DNA of 64,000 nucleotides from Blastomussa wellsi (lineage: Eukaryota > Cnidaria > Anthozoa > Scleractinia > Plerogyridae), in contig OX393568.1 in NCBI GenBank assembly GCA_947652115.1, positions 17,768,522 through 17,832,521 on the forward strand. The letters run 5' to 3'. Position 1 is the stretch's first letter. Every line of letters starts with the position of its first letter. Shown here one piece after another: positions 12,312-24,871 of the stretch. A program made the position numbers and the translations under genes. The notes beneath the pieces are model-generated. The model saw nothing but the letters and a program-made list of their open reading frames with translations, was not told the DNA's origin and searched no databases.

Positions 12312-13057
12312 GGCCCCGTCCACACGTATCCTTTTTCGTTTGAAAACGCAACTTTTTTCTCCGTTTTCAATAAAATTTGCGACCACACGCAGCGTTTTCA
12401 TATCGTTTTCACCCGTCCACACAAAAACGCTGAAACGATTCGAAAACGCAGATGCTGCTGACGGTGCATGCGCATTTACCGGTAGAATGAGCCCGCAAGA
12501 TAGGAAGGGAAGCCACGTAGTGCCATTTTCTTTCGCGCGGGTGGGCTGGATCCTGGAAAAGTTCCGTTTGTGTTTGAAATACAGCATGTTGAATTTTCGA
12601 GATTTCCGCCGTACGTGACTTCACGATGGCGCCGTGACAAAGCTGTCGTGCTCTAAGAAAAGGCTTTTCGTAAAATTTTAGCAGTTTTTAACAGTTCAAG
12701 TAATAGGAAGGATGTGTATGTGTATATACACTAGATCGTGAGGAAAGAGCAGTCGCTTTCATAGCAAAAGTCAGTGCCAGATGTATCCTTTGATTTTCGG
12801 CCGCCATGTTGGTGCCCATCGCGTTTCCATACTGAGCTCTATAAATTTGCGAGAAAAGCTTCGGCAAATAACTCACGAATGGTGTACCGCACAGACCTGA
12901 GACTTGGAGATGTTGTTTACCTATTAATATCTTATAACATTTGAATTTATCAGATTTTTTCATTTCATGGTTTCGAGTTTATGTTTTGATGGCGTGACAG
13001 TCAAAACCACCTATACGTGTGGTTTTCAAATAAAAACGGATATGTGTGAACGGGACC
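12312..13057. mobile_element. Harbinger-like non-autonomous element, about 746 bp, TTA-flanked
   Basis: The left end GGCCCCGTCCACACGTATCC and the right end, in reverse complement GGTCCCGTTCACACATATCC, match as imperfect TIRs. Each TIR continues into a GTTT-GAAAAC block. TTA flanks both sides (12309-12311 and 13058-13060). Overlapping open frames of 70-92 residues on both strands are low-complexity by-products of the internal inverted blocks (AAAACGCAGCGTTTTC-like). Confidence 0.75.
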
Positions 13058-13062
13058 TTAAA

Positions 13063-13301
13063 GGTCGGGACACACTATGCGACAAATCGCTGCGACACGT
13101 CGCCGCGACAAGTCCCTTCGTCTGGGCTGCTGACGCGACAAGACGCTTGTTTGGTGCACGCAAGCGAATTTGGAAGAGGGGAAATGTGAACTAAAAAAAA
13201 CGTACGACAGATCGCAGCGACAAAGATTTTCACATGTCACACGAGGAGATTTGTTGCAGCAACCTGTCGCGCAGCGATTTCTCGCATAGTGTGTCCCGAC
13301 C
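13063..13301. mobile_element. Second TIR element abutting the first, about 239 bp
   Basis: The ends are GGTCGGGACACACTATGCGA and its reverse complement, continuing as AAATCGCTGCG in both arms. TTAAA flanks both sides (13058-13062 and 13302-13306). The left flank also serves as the right TTA of the preceding element. The TTA/TTAA choice cannot be settled by eye, so this could be Harbinger-like or piggyBac-like. Confidence 0.75.
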
Positions 13302-14279
13302 TTAAAGTTCCACTGATGATTTGAAACAAACAAATTGATCAGATATTAAAGAGTCGAAATGTAAGAATCAAAATGATTTACAATCGAATTTATAAATTCT
13401 AGCATCGTCTCGCGCTTATGACTTCGGACGTTGGTATTAAAGGTCACATATCTGTCTTCGGCTCTACTCAGAACAACAGTGATCTTCATTTGAGGGCCCT
13501 TTCAGCTTTTTTAAATCACTAGTTTTTAAATACCTAATTCAGTATATCTCTGTTTACGTACCTCTGTTCTTTAGCAAACTAATTATTCCGTTGTATTCAA
13601 GGATCTAGGAAAATTAGAAGATAATCGAAGACTGTCTCTCTTCTCCAAAATAACGGATAGCAATATTGTATGCCAGTACTATATATAGCCTTCGAAAAGA
13701 GGTTTAAAAAGAAACTATAGGAGATAAAACATGATTGTAGCCTGATACACTAACGATAAAGATCTCTATAGTATTGATATTTATACCTTCGAAGTCCTTT
13801 TATCGGCAACATTTAGCCCATTCGAGCGCAGGAAATGTTTCGTGTTTCTCTACTTGACTCACTGTCACCGGATATTTGAGGATGTTGCTTATGGTTAGGT
13901 ATTCATTAATCACATGTCTGAGTAAATAAGTACCTTGATTAGTCAATATAATAAATAACGAAACTCTTTATTGTAGAACAGAGTTAAGGTGGTTTAAATA
14001 TCGGACGAGTTCCACCATATATACAATGAGAAGGGTATCTCGCGCTAGATCTAGATAAACGCCATAAGAAGCGGCTTTGAAAATAAAATTTTCAAAATTC
14101 CTGTCGCGTGACATTGAGTTGAAAATTAATGAAGTGAGTCACGCTATATTTCACAAAATTACGTTATTGTAATCTAGTTTTCTTATTCTTTTTAATTTGG
14201 AATACACAAAATCCCAAAAAAATATATCATCCTTCAGAGGATATACTGATCTCTTTCTCATATCATATAGCTTGCCCAA

Positions 14280-14365
14280 ATTTGGGGGTGGGGGGGGGGG
14301 GGGGTGGCTGCAGCTCCCCCCAGGTCACCCGGGACCCCACACCTATGATAGCTTGGCCTAAGTCA
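14280..14365 (+). repeat. G-tract repeat, copy 1
   Basis: A run of G's followed by GGTGGCTGCAGC, a C-rich stretch and CACCTATGAT. The same arrangement recurs at 41333-41405, so this is a dispersed repeat rather than chance. Confidence 0.6.
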
Positions 14366-14844
14366 GATTCTGTTGGCCGCTATATATATGTTCTAACAAG
14401 CATCGGTGAGTTCATCATCTATATATTTTGCAGAACGAGGCATGCTTATTCCAGTTTGCGCCCGCTTGTCTGGTCTCTCTCGCATCCGCAACGCGTTGCG
14501 TGACGAGACTAAAAACGGCTGCGAGGGAGACTACCGCTTGCCAAGAAAAGAGTTTGCGATTTAGTGGCCCATCTAGAGGTCAGTTCGTAAGGAATGTTAT
14601 GTAATCGACCATAAACCATTAACCCTTCCAACTTATGGCAGAATCAAAGACTCGCACGCTTACCACTTGCATTCACAATAAATAATATTTTGGTGTTTCA
14701 ACCATCGAAATACACCAGAGTATTTTATCCAACAGCGCCCTTATCCCGAAGAACGGATTCGCGGGAAATTTTATAACGATCGTTTTGAATGCCTCCAGAC
14801 AATGCTGATTGGTAAGTTTGTCTGGCGAGAGACAAAGGGAAAGG

Positions 14845-14915
14845 AATGTTGGTCGCGGTTAAGCAGGCGTTAGTGGGGACAAGTGTAACGCAATCCCCTA
14901 ATAACGCCTGCGTAG
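14845..14915. repeat. Short inverted repeat
   Basis: AAGCAGGCGTTAGTGGGGAC pairs with CCCCTAATAACGCCTGC across a loop of about 18 bases. Confidence 0.5.
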
Positions 14916-15388
14916 GAGGCTAACGGAGTCCAGCGCGCGTGCTAACCACATAAGGCCACCGCGCCTTCCAACCAAACGTGTCAGCATTCATTCACCTGAC
15001 ATAATGTAAGCTCTGTAGGTTCTATTTTCAAAAACAGGCTATATGTTTCGAATATTTTGTCGATGAACTTTTAGTCTGCGCTGAGTCTTGTAACTAAACA
15101 AAACGGGGACCGGCAAAATCACTTGACTGCCATCTAACTGGAATGGTCTGGAAAAAGATCATGAATATATTGGAGGCTGTACGACAGAAACCACAGTTCG
15201 AGCAATGATACAGTACGTGGATGAAGTTGTAGTAGCCTGAATTGTATTTTTAGTTCAATAGCCTTGCCGTGATTACTTTGTGTTCATATTCAGTGAATTG
15301 TCCATGTACTTTTCTAACAATCTGTTACAAGATAAATTTTGTATATTTAGAAAATGGCATGATTGTTTTGAGAAATATTCAAGTTGAA

Positions 15389-15419
15389 CATAATTTCTCA
15401 ACTTCGAACGAGAAATTAT
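15389..15419. repeat. Perfect 11-bp hairpin
   Basis: CATAATTTCTC, a 9-base loop, then GAGAAATTATG. Confidence 0.6.
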
Positions 15420-16309
15420 GGGGACTTCTGATAATATTATTTCCATTCCGGAGAATTTTTTCTGCCGCTGTTTACTTAAAAAAGGCCGCGTAAAACCTTA
15501 TCCTAGTAAAGCTTCTATCTAACCCAAGTTTAAGACATTTTTCATTTTTCATTTCAAACAATTCAAATGCGTGGGACGCCTTTATTTGTCGTTGCAGGTG
15601 TAGAAACGACAAGAACGAAAATGCAATGAAATGTTGTCCCTAGAATCACGTACACTGTAGCATCCATAATATCTAAGTATCCGTGTTTATCTTTCGGGAA
15701 AAATATTCAAAAGGCGAATTATTGTATTTATAAATACCTGCTCAGACTAGCAGCAGCGCCATTCTGTTCGCCTCAGCTCTCCCAGTGCGCGATTAAATTC
15801 ATTTCCTCTATGCTGCGTAATTCGTTCGTCTGTAGGTACCTATTCACTGCAAAGGAACTATTTACTCATGGAAAACTTTAAATTAAGGAAAGAAACGTTT
15901 TACAGCAGAGTATTCTGCTGTAATAAAATAGCCGAAAATTTGTCGATGGTTTTGAATATTCGAATATGTAAATTTTCTGATACACCTGTTCGACGTTGTA
16001 TTGGCATAAATACAATAGCAAGCAGGGCGTTAATAAGGATATCCCCTCTCTACGACATATAATCGATATCGATCCTGGCAGTTTTCAAAGGAAAAAGCAA
16101 ATTCTCCTAAAGAATTACTTACGCTTCTTTGTGTGCTTCTACTGAAGAGTTGCAATGAAAGCATCCTCAAAGTAATTAATGTCCCAAGCTATTTTTTTTA
16201 ATTTCTCTGAAGAATAAATTCAATTTTGATCTCTTTTTACTGCTGAAACAATCATGTCATGTAAACCTTTTCAATCGCCAGTTTTTATTCTTTTGTATTT
16301 TGTACCTTT

Positions 16310-16418
16310 TTTATAGTAGCTAGTTAGTTGATTACAATAAATAAGCTGATGGAAATACGGTGTATAAATTCAATCAATCAATCAATCAATCAATCAAGCA
16401 AGCAAGCAAGCAAGCAAC
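16310..16418 (+). repeat. LINE-like tail with (CAAT)n/(CAAG)n
   Basis: ATTACAATAAATAAGCTGATG leads into CAAT and then CAAG tetranucleotide runs (about 16370-16418). This is a truncated retroelement 3' end or a simple microsatellite. Confidence 0.5.
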
Positions 16419-16589
16419 AATCTGCATCTCAGTGTCCAAGTCCGTCGCCTTTTTTCGCGTAATTTTGGGGATGTGCGCGTGCCGAATAAACAAGAAGGGG
16501 ACGGGGGGTCACACCCAGGGTACTCACCAGATTTTCATGTCGACATCCACACTGTGTTTTAGTACTTGTTTACTGAAAAAAAGTCTCAC

Positions 16590-16645
16590 AAAGGGGGGGG
16601 GGGGGGGGGTGGTGGTGGGAGGGTGGGGTATGGGGTATCGGGTAT
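16590..16645 (+). repeat. G-rich tract (possible quadruplex-forming)
   Basis: About 18 consecutive G's are followed by GGTGGTGGGAGGGTGGGG. The open frame reading through it encodes only low-complexity glycine/valine. Confidence 0.6.
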
Positions 16646-16904
16646 GGGAGGCTACAAACAAAAAAAAAATTAATTGTTTTTTTTTTCACGTTACTGTGGC
16701 GTCCAGACCCGCCATTGACTTGCCTTTACTCCGATCGCGCTCAAATTTCACAATCGGACGAAGGCCTGGATGCTGTTTCGTGTGGTAAGATTCACTTTTA
16801 CACACAATCGATTTTAGGCATTCGTACCTACTCCTCTGCTCGTTTAGAAAATGGCTAATTCCTTGTAGGGCGAAGATAGATTTTTGACAGACTTGGAAAA
16901 CGTT

Positions 16905-17048
16905 GCCCGCTCCCCCGCACACTCCAGTGTGCTTTTAGAAAAGCGCCCTGGGGAACCCACCTCTCGCCCGCACATTCCAGTGTGCTTTCAGAAAAGCGCC
17001 CTGCGGACCCCCCTCACCAGTGTGCTTTCAAAAAAACGCTCTGGGGAC
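16905..17048 (+). repeat. Three-copy tandem repeat (~50-60 bp unit)
   Basis: CCAGTGTGCTTT(T/C)AGAAAAGCGCCCTG occurs twice and a diverged third time (CCAGTGTGCTTTCAAAAAAACG), each followed by a GGGGA/CGGAC run. A related single copy (CAGTGCGCTTTCAGAAAAGC) lies near 8909-8930. Confidence 0.75.
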
Positions 17049-17316
17049 AATTTTGAAATCTAGAATCTGAACACTACTTTAGTAGAGAGAAAAGGTGAAT
17101 CCTTAGACAGAGACAATACCTCAGAAAGAGGGACACCTCAACAATCAAAACAAAGCGATAAACATAACTGCAAACAAATGAATTTCGACGAGAGGTGCAC
17201 CTAAAAAATCCAGTTGAAATATTACATTAAAATTCGAGTAAATTCTTTTTCCACGTCTGGGTTGGAAAGAGGCAAAGACTTCATTTGACAAGACACAACG
17301 AAGGAAGCAAATAATC

Positions 17317-17322
17317 TTTATT
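17317..17322 (-). promoter_or_regulatory. Nearest canonical AATAAA downstream of the OST-PNT gene
   Basis: First AATAAA read on the minus strand after the stop at 18517, about 1.2 kb away. Whether it is the gene's polyadenylation signal is uncertain. Confidence 0.25.
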
Positions 17323-18430
17323 ATTTTTTTTATCGACGTACAATCTGGCCCAGCAATTTTTCATGCAATGACTATCATGTAATAATCTGACTGTTGTTTG
17401 ACAACAGAAATAAACGAAAGCTTTTATGAACATGCCCGTGCAAGGAAAAGGTGCAACCTCTGTGCGATAAATTTTTGAAATTCATTAAATTTTCATTTTA
17501 AACCCACATATAATTTATGTTTATTTTTATTTGCGTTTTTGTTTTTCTGCATTCTTAACAATTAAATTTAACTAATGATATTTAAAGCTTAAAATTACAG
17601 CAGAAGTCTTCGTCTTAATTTCCTGTGAATATTTTCCAAGCTGAATAATGTTAATCTATATTAATTAGCTAAAATGTTCATGAAAGGTTTTCCAGTAAAA
17701 AAAATGCCTATACAGTATTAAATATCTGTTCAAGTTACTTCAAAACGTTAGGGAATAACGTTGCAAGAACAAGGACATGCCAGTTGAAGAATGAATAGAT
17801 TGAGTTGAGAGAAAGAAAGGTTTGAAAACAACTGTCAGTTACAAAACAATGTTATAATGCTTTGTACCAGAAAGGTTTCAAAGAGATCTAACCATTTCCT
17901 GCCAAAAGGTAACCGATAGTCAATAGCTGGGTTGAGAAGTGGCCAAGCGAGGAAAAAATGAGAGGGGAGACTAAGGCGAGCACCCACGGGTGCCTTCATC
18001 TATGGGTCATCTACCCTTCCTTTTTGCTCATACCCAACTACATGTGTACCAACAGGTTAGATATCCGACTGAAAAATAGTTTGTTATCAGGGGTGACATT
18101 GATCTGCAATGGCTGTTGTCACAGCTTGTATTGTCAAACGGCATAGTCTTAGCATAATGTATCATGGAGCAATAACATGGCACCCTTAGAATCGACAAAC
18201 ATCTATGGCTTGTCTTCAGGAACCTTGAATTAAATAAATTAACCCTGCCCTAATTTCTGAATTGGCCACCCTAAAATACCATTTAGTGACGATTTCTGTT
18301 GCCTAACTTAGGCTGACACAACTACACTCTGTTAGGCACAGGCAAAGATTGGTAAAGCATATTCCAACCAAGGTGCAAATTTCAATATATACAGATAGCA
18401 ATTTGTTTTAAATAATGTACATTTTCTGTA

Positions 18431-18457
18431 GGCAACCTCAACACTCTCCGGGTTGCC
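18431..18457 (-). other. Stem-loop in the presumed 3' UTR of the OST-PNT gene
   Basis: GGCAACC and GGTTGCC pair as a 7-bp stem around a 13-base loop, about 60 bases beyond the stop codon. No function can be assigned. Confidence 0.35.
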
Positions 18458-18516
18458 TGCATTATACCATACTCTTTTCAATAGTCTGTACTTTGTCAAA
18501 TAAATTATCTCTTTTC

Positions 18517-21500
18517 TTAATAGACGTAGTAAAAGTTTGACACTCCAGGATTCAGATAGCTCTGCAAATGCCGTGATTGTTCCACAGCTGAAGTCACGCG
18601 TTTATTGAAATCACTGTGAAGCATGTCGCCACCACGCGGAACACGGTAGAGGAACCCCTCTACACCAAGCATGCACAAGCCTTTTCCATTCATCAAGAAC
18701 TTATCAGCTGTGACATCACGTATGCTGTATCGTTCCGTTGCCCATTTGAGCCATTCCATAACTTCCCATTTATTCCACACTCTGGGGTCTGAAGACAACA
18801 AACAATAATATTATTCAGGGTTTTCCTTTTCATTTGGAGAGCAATGATTTTCCACAATAACATTATTAACTTGATTTACACTTAATTCACGCCAAGAATC
18901 AATATAAATCAAAAAGTAGCAAGTATTGAGAATAATGCAATTCATAAATGTACTACCCTAGAAAATATCCATATTACCCCTCCCTGACAGGCTTGGTTAT
19001 TGTTTGAACTCCTTCCCAATCTGGAATTTGCAGTAAAGCTTGAAACTTTCTCTTAGAACCTAGTCAGCCTCACCTTTGTTTTTGTTTACAGGCGAGAGGT
19101 TTAGTATTATATTTTATGCGGAGTGTGTCAAAATGAAAGAAATTGATGAGAAACTTGCCACACATAATTAACCACACGAAATACCGCGAAACTTACTACA
19201 AATCCTACCAAATACATGTCGGCACAACATATTTGAAACTTATCTTAACTATTGGGGCTGTTTACGTGCCGTAAACTTGTAAATTTATTTTGAAATTTCG
19301 CCACTGCCACGAGTAAACAACATACCAAAAACTACCAGGCGTTCTTAGGTTAACGTTGTGAAAAACTGGGCACTGGACAATGTGAAGACTTTTTGTTGCC
19401 ACTATACGGAGTGTGAAAGGAAACTGCTGTCTGTAGTAATGCAGGCACATGTTTACTCGAACGTGCAGGACACAAGCGAGACGCAAGATGTTTTGACTCA
19501 ACAAATGGATTTGAACCTTCAATCACAAACAATCTTGCCTTGAAACTACAAAGCAACACAAGACAGCGAGGAAAGAAAAGAAATTTATTGCATTGCTGTT
19601 TTCGGCTTTAAATTGCAGCTGAAAAAGGAGGATAACCGGTCGACGTTTTTGCCGCTCGAAACAAGAACAGTTTCCTTCAGAACTGTGTTGGATGAACTTT
19701 TATGTTTTCTTTCTTGCCCTGAATTTGACATTCTGCAGTATTTTTTCTGGCATGTTTCTTGTTTGCTTTTTAGCGAAATTTGCCTGCGAAATCGGCCATT
19801 TTCTCCGCGAATTTGGCTTTGCAAATCCCACGAAGTTTGACATTTTTCCCCGCGAATTATCAGAAGCCCTGCTTATAGCAATTCAATGAGAAGTCACTTC
19901 AACATACACTTTCCAGAATTTCGATGCCACTGTAATGGTAGAGGCCGACTAGGGCACTTTAAGAATATTGCAGGAAGTATGCATAATTTCTGGAACTGCA
20001 CAATAACTACAACTACCTAGTTCTACTCATACAGACTGTCCTGCATCAAATCAGTTCCTACAAATAACATATGCAATTGATTACTTTTCGCCAATCATAG
20101 GATTTTACAAAAATTTTTCCTACCTGCTGGAACTCTTGGTTGCTCAAAGTTAAACACATTATCTTCATCATCAATATCAGGTACAACACAATCTTCAGAC
20201 GTTGACGTGCTTCCCTTCTTTCTTGTTGGAGACGGGATGTCTGGATAAGGCAGACAAATCAAGATTGAACTTTGAAATGCTAATAGTGGACACATCATAA
20301 GATGCAAAGGTACTGGACATTGGAATTTGATTTCTCAGGACTTCAACTGAACAGCAGTTAAACTGACCTATTGGCTATTGAAATGTCATATTTTAATTGG
20401 CAGAAGTCAGATATATTGATATCTATCAAGAACTGTCAAAATGACTTAGTCATCTTTGGTAATGTACATGGGAAAGGAAACCTTGAAACGATACCAAAAA
20501 AATTGAAGGTAGAACACAAAAATAGATAAAACAAGCAGAGCTTCGAATGAAAAACACTGAGAAGGATACCAATTTGTAGATTTATTTTTTCTGAATTACT
20601 AGTTTTTTTAACTCTGCAAGGATATCCTTTTTTCCGTGATTTTTTTCCTGTTTTTCTTTTTTAATTTTGCAACATATCCTTACGTAAGTGCACATGTTTC
20701 ACTCGGTGATTTTGTAAGTAAATATCAGTGTTTGTAGCATAGGTCTGTTAAATTGTAAATAGCTTGTATGTTTTCTTTTTGCAATGCAATATAACAAACT
20801 CCTTTCCAATGGAAAAAAGAGGACTGTAATTAACAACTGAACTTGAAAAACTTGGACTGGACATTTCAAGATTTGTCTTATGAGAAAGCTCCTTTTTGGA
20901 TGGTTTTTCACTAGCCAAGTTGGCTCGAAGGGATGCTAAACCTGCATGGCAGCCAAAACCTGATATTTTACTTGTCTCTGGACAGTCGGCTGCTGTTTGT
21001 CGGGCTTTGTTGCCATGAATGTCTACACCAGTTAGACTAGACTAATATAACAAGAGTGAATCAACATATTTTGCAACTGAAAAACTTAAAAAGTGCCGTT
21101 TCGGCCTCACATTTTACTCATAAATTTAAGTGCAAAGATTCAGGACTACAAAAAGGCCTTATGCATGATGACATATACTCAAAATTTACAACCAAGCCTC
21201 GTTTACGCAAATTATTCATGTCCCTCTATCACCTTCATGCAATTTTCACGTTGGTATTCTTTCCATCTTTGCTGCTTTGGGAATTTGTTCATGATAAAAT
21301 TTACATATTTGCACTTCGAAAGCGAGGCTTGGTGGTGAAGCAAGCAAGTTTGACGTAAACATGCATAAGGGCTATTAGGAAAATGTTCATATAAAATATA
21401 AATTTGATGTATCTATGATGGTGATGTTGCCTGTGTGAGCAGTACATGTGACTATCAAAGACTGTAAAGATTTGGGGAACTGTAGGTGTCATTCAATTTT

Positions 21501-24500
21501 ATATAGGTGTGGGGGTTGTTAATAATGTGTGATTATTAAACCTGGAGTACTTTCACATCTGATCAATAGGACCCACTAACTTTTAATTAAACTAGCTGAT
21601 TCACAGAAAAACATATTTCTATGGTAACGATATTGATACTCAATTTAGTCATATGCGCTTGTTGTGAGTGTCAATGGCAAGATTGATCAGCAACAACAAT
21701 GTGCACTGCTTAACCAATACCACGTAAGTGACAACAAATACTTCAATGTGTCATATCACAAAGAAGGAACAAAAACCTCTGCAAAGGAAATTATTTCTTG
21801 ATATTGAGTTACAAAGTGATTTTGAAAGTTTTAAGAGTTGACTAATCATGGAGAGATATTGACCACGGGAAAAAAATTGCGTCATTTGTGACTGTTAAAA
21901 GGAAAGTGTGTTCTAAATTTAGCTTAAGCAAGAAAGGACAAATTAAGGAACATTGCATAATTTTGAAGGAGCTCTGCTGTGCTGTTTCTAACCACTTTCT
22001 GTCATGCCCACACATTTTGAGCAATATTAAAAATACATACGGTAAATTTCAAAAAGAAAATGTAATGAATCCTGCTACAAATTTGTATAAATTTGGCAAA
22101 ACCTTGCTAACATGCGAAAAAAATCACTGACCCAGACAGTATTTCAGTACTTCAGGCTATCTTTGAAATGCTACCTAGCAGCTTTCTGTCAGAGCAATTA
22201 ATTAAGTAGCCAATTAAAATCCAAAATATCTGTGTTTTGATTTGCACCAGAGTTGCATCAGCGAACCAGATTTTGGACAGAAATAAATATGGATGTTCTA
22301 AACACAAATCCTGCTAGCATAATAATCATGGGCTCAAATAATAATCATGAACTCCCCATGATTTTTGCTGTGCATCATACCAGTTGCCCTTTGCGTCAAT
22401 GGCATTTTTTATTTATAGACAAGGTAGTGTATCAAAGGCTTTTTGTTCCTCTTCCCACTCACCAGTGAAAATTTAAAAAATTCCCCAAAGTGAAATGAGA
22501 ACATACGTAAGATTGTAAGAGGTGTAATTTCCCCAGAAAATGCACAAGCTATGTATTTTAGCATACTGCAAACATCTTTATGATTTGAAAATAAAACTAT
22601 GAATGCTTCCTTGCCTAACACTGCATTTACAATCTTCAAACCACAAAAAGCCCTTGGGCCCAATTTACGCCGAGAATAGAAAAGATAACCAAGCTTCTAC
22701 CTTAAAATTGCAAAGGCATTTCAACTACAACACTTATCCAAATCTGAGTTTAATTGAAAACAATCATGCCATCTTTCTGAAGAGATTTTGGTCCTTCACT
22801 TATTATTGGATTTTGGGACAAAAAACCGATTAAAAATGGAAGATTACTTTGCTGCCCACACAAAACAATCATTGATGTGAAGCCCCATCTGTATAACGCC
22901 CGTGAAGTAAATGCTGGAAATTTCAGTTTTCACATTATGATCAAATCTTCTAATAGACAGGATTAATCCAAACGAGATCTATTATCATTTCTTTAGAAGT
23001 TTGAAGAGCAGAAAGCTACACAAGCAAAAAATTACATAGTATTCCATCGAAAAAATATCGCATTTTGATGGCAATAGATTAGAGAGTTTTAAAATTACCA
23101 AAAAGAAAAATATATTAATTTATATCACAGCTTCCAAAGCCAAAAAAGCTTATATTTTTCTTGGCGTCAATTCTATGTATTATGCCTATCAATAAGAAAA
23201 TCGCAAGAAACCGCAAATAACACGCATTTTTGTGGGCGTCCAGAATAAAATTTACTGCTGGCGAGAACAAAACCTTCTTTGAAAGAAATATGACATAAAT
23301 TTAAATAGTATGATTGCTAAAACCTACGCAAATTACATTAAGTTTGAAAAGGTTTAATTACAGAACATTCTCCGCGGACACAATGCTTTTAAATTGCTTT
23401 CAGTAGCACGGAAAGAAAGATTCCCTCGGCTGTGAAGTGTTTACTAATCTTTGACAGAAATCATTATTATTCATCACAAATTCACATGTAGAATCACGTT
23501 ATGAAAGCTGAACTTCCTGATCTCGAAAATAAGCGGCGCGAAAGATAAGCTCATGTGAGATGCATGCAGACGTCCTCCAGATCGATACTTACCTTGAAAA
23601 TTAACTCGAATATCTACTTCAGCATCTTCGAGAACCCCTTGCTGTCCTAACGTAAGATTATCTTGTAGCTGCGGATAAAAAAAGTCAGCGAATATTGATC
23701 ATCAAAGCGACTAAAAGTCAAGGCCCTGGGAGGTGATTGTCATTTGATCACACAATATACTGAATGTCCATTGAAAAAGCCCGAGACAGGCAGCGCGTCA
23801 CGTTAAAAATATAAGCTTCGAATAAAATATCACCAATTCTTCGTGTGCAAAAATCGTCTCAATATTGTTCGCAAAGCACAGCTTTCCACCTCGGCTGTGT
23901 AAAGATTGGCTACTTTGCACCGCAACGCACGTTTCTGTAAACAGTTTCGATGCTTTCTTGCGTCATGGGAGCATGCATTGAAACCAACAAAGAACAATGA
24001 AATGAAATCAACGCATTGCTTTGCACACATTCTCACTTTCCAGCTGATGTACTTGGACATGATTTACATACATGCATAAGTACATTTCAGCTAACAGAAA
24101 AAGAAACGAGAAGAAGCGAGTGAAGACCGTAAAAATCGCTAAAGCAAGTCTGCAGCGGCGTGACTCCATTTGCACGCGTGTTTTTGTACTGTCTCGCGCG
24201 GACATGAAAAAATTCCATTCCGGCATGCGGATTCTAGAACTTACCGGATTTCCTTGAAAGAAAACTTCTTGCTCTCCGACTGTAAAACCCTCTTGTGCCT
24301 CTATCATTTGCTTCAGTCTAAAGACCGTTAGCGAAAGATGAATCCGCAGAGGAAACGGTATTCGCGGCGTCCCATCATCGACGAGAACTCTAGCAAGGAA
24401 AGGACAAATATGGAACTCAGCCAATTATCCACAGTGAAACTAGACGACGAGGCAATAAAATAACTCCAAACTACGACAGATAAACTGTCATCTTTACAGT

Positions 24501-24535
24501 ACTCAAGCTTACCGGATAGCTACTGGATCGGTCAT
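18517..24535 (-). CDS. ETS-less OST/ubiquitin-like plus Pointed-domain protein, GABPA-related, complete 210 aa
   Basis: Five exons (24513-24535, 24245-24389, 23593-23668, 20124-20240, 18517-18788) splice in phase through GT-AG junctions into one 210-residue frame with an ATG start and TAA stop. Residues about 8-81 look ubiquitin-like (LTVFRLKQMIEAQEGF, then GNPLQDNLTLGQQGV); the LQD...GV pattern resembles the OST domain of GABPA. Residues 82-120 are a Ser/Asp/Glu-rich linker. Residues about 121-190 are a PNT/SAM domain starting DPRVWNKWEVMEWLKW, with MNGKGLCML and RVPRG (168-172); RVPRG is characteristic of GABPA among ETS proteins as I know them. The protein then ends about 20 residues later. 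No good splice donor is visible in the last exon and no ETS domain lies in the 12.6 kb downstream. A SAM-only modulator like Drosophila Mae/Edl is a functional analogue. A role in modulating ETS factors by PNT-PNT or cofactor contact is inference. Confidence 0.88.
21156..21375. repeat. Inverted-repeat element in OST-PNT intron 4
   Basis: GCCTTATGCATG...ACCAAGCCTCG near 21156-21210 is matched in inverted form by CGAGGCTTGGT...CATGCATAAGGGC near 21320-21373. Arms are about 60 bp and imperfect. Lies in the 3.5-kb intron... specifically in the interval 20241-23592 (intron 3). Confidence 0.55.
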
Positions 24536-24871
24536 CGTTTCCACACAATTTCTAATTCGAAAATCAGAGCAACGATGCGCAGGGGTTTACTCTGCAAGAG
24601 ATACGCAACTGCCGCAGATCGAAAGAGCGGCTTTTGCTGTGACACAAAACAGCACCAATAAGTGAACGAAACTCAGCTGAGGCGTAAAACCAGCCGCCGC
24701 TTATCAAGAGCTTTACGTAAAACACATTTCGTTTAGTGTTTTCCCCTCAAATCCTAGCTGTTTCAACGAGTATTGTCTTGTCTTATAATAGGAAATGAAG
24801 TCATTACTCCGTATTTTATGACCCGGCAGGCTGTCGTCATAGAAACATCAAGCCCCATTGTTGGCAGCTTT

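Larger units (their letters stand above)
5918..18516. other. 12.6-kb gene-free interval between LACTBL1-like and the OST-PNT gene
   Basis: No exon with recognisable homology is seen on either strand. In particular there is no ETS domain (no RALRYYY-like or WQFLLELL-like frame). The interval holds the LINE-like tails, Harbinger-like elements, direct duplication, G tracts and small inverted repeats listed separately. Open frames here are short, lack family motifs and mostly overlap repeats. Confidence 0.7.

Noticed and set aside
12121..13333. Several overlapping open frames of 70-92 residues on both strands
   Set aside because: They lie inside TIR elements and mirror each other because the DNA is inverted-repeat. 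No protein family motif.
16360..16788. 142-residue plus-strand frame
   Set aside because: Reads through CAAT/CAAG microsatellite and a poly-G tract; low complexity.
16905..17048. CRISPR-like array
   Set aside because: Only three adjacent diverged units with no spacers, in an animal genome.
5918..18516. Hidden ETS-domain exons for the OST-PNT gene
   Set aside because: I searched the minus strand for ETS-type conserved strings and found none. The final exon lacks a good donor.
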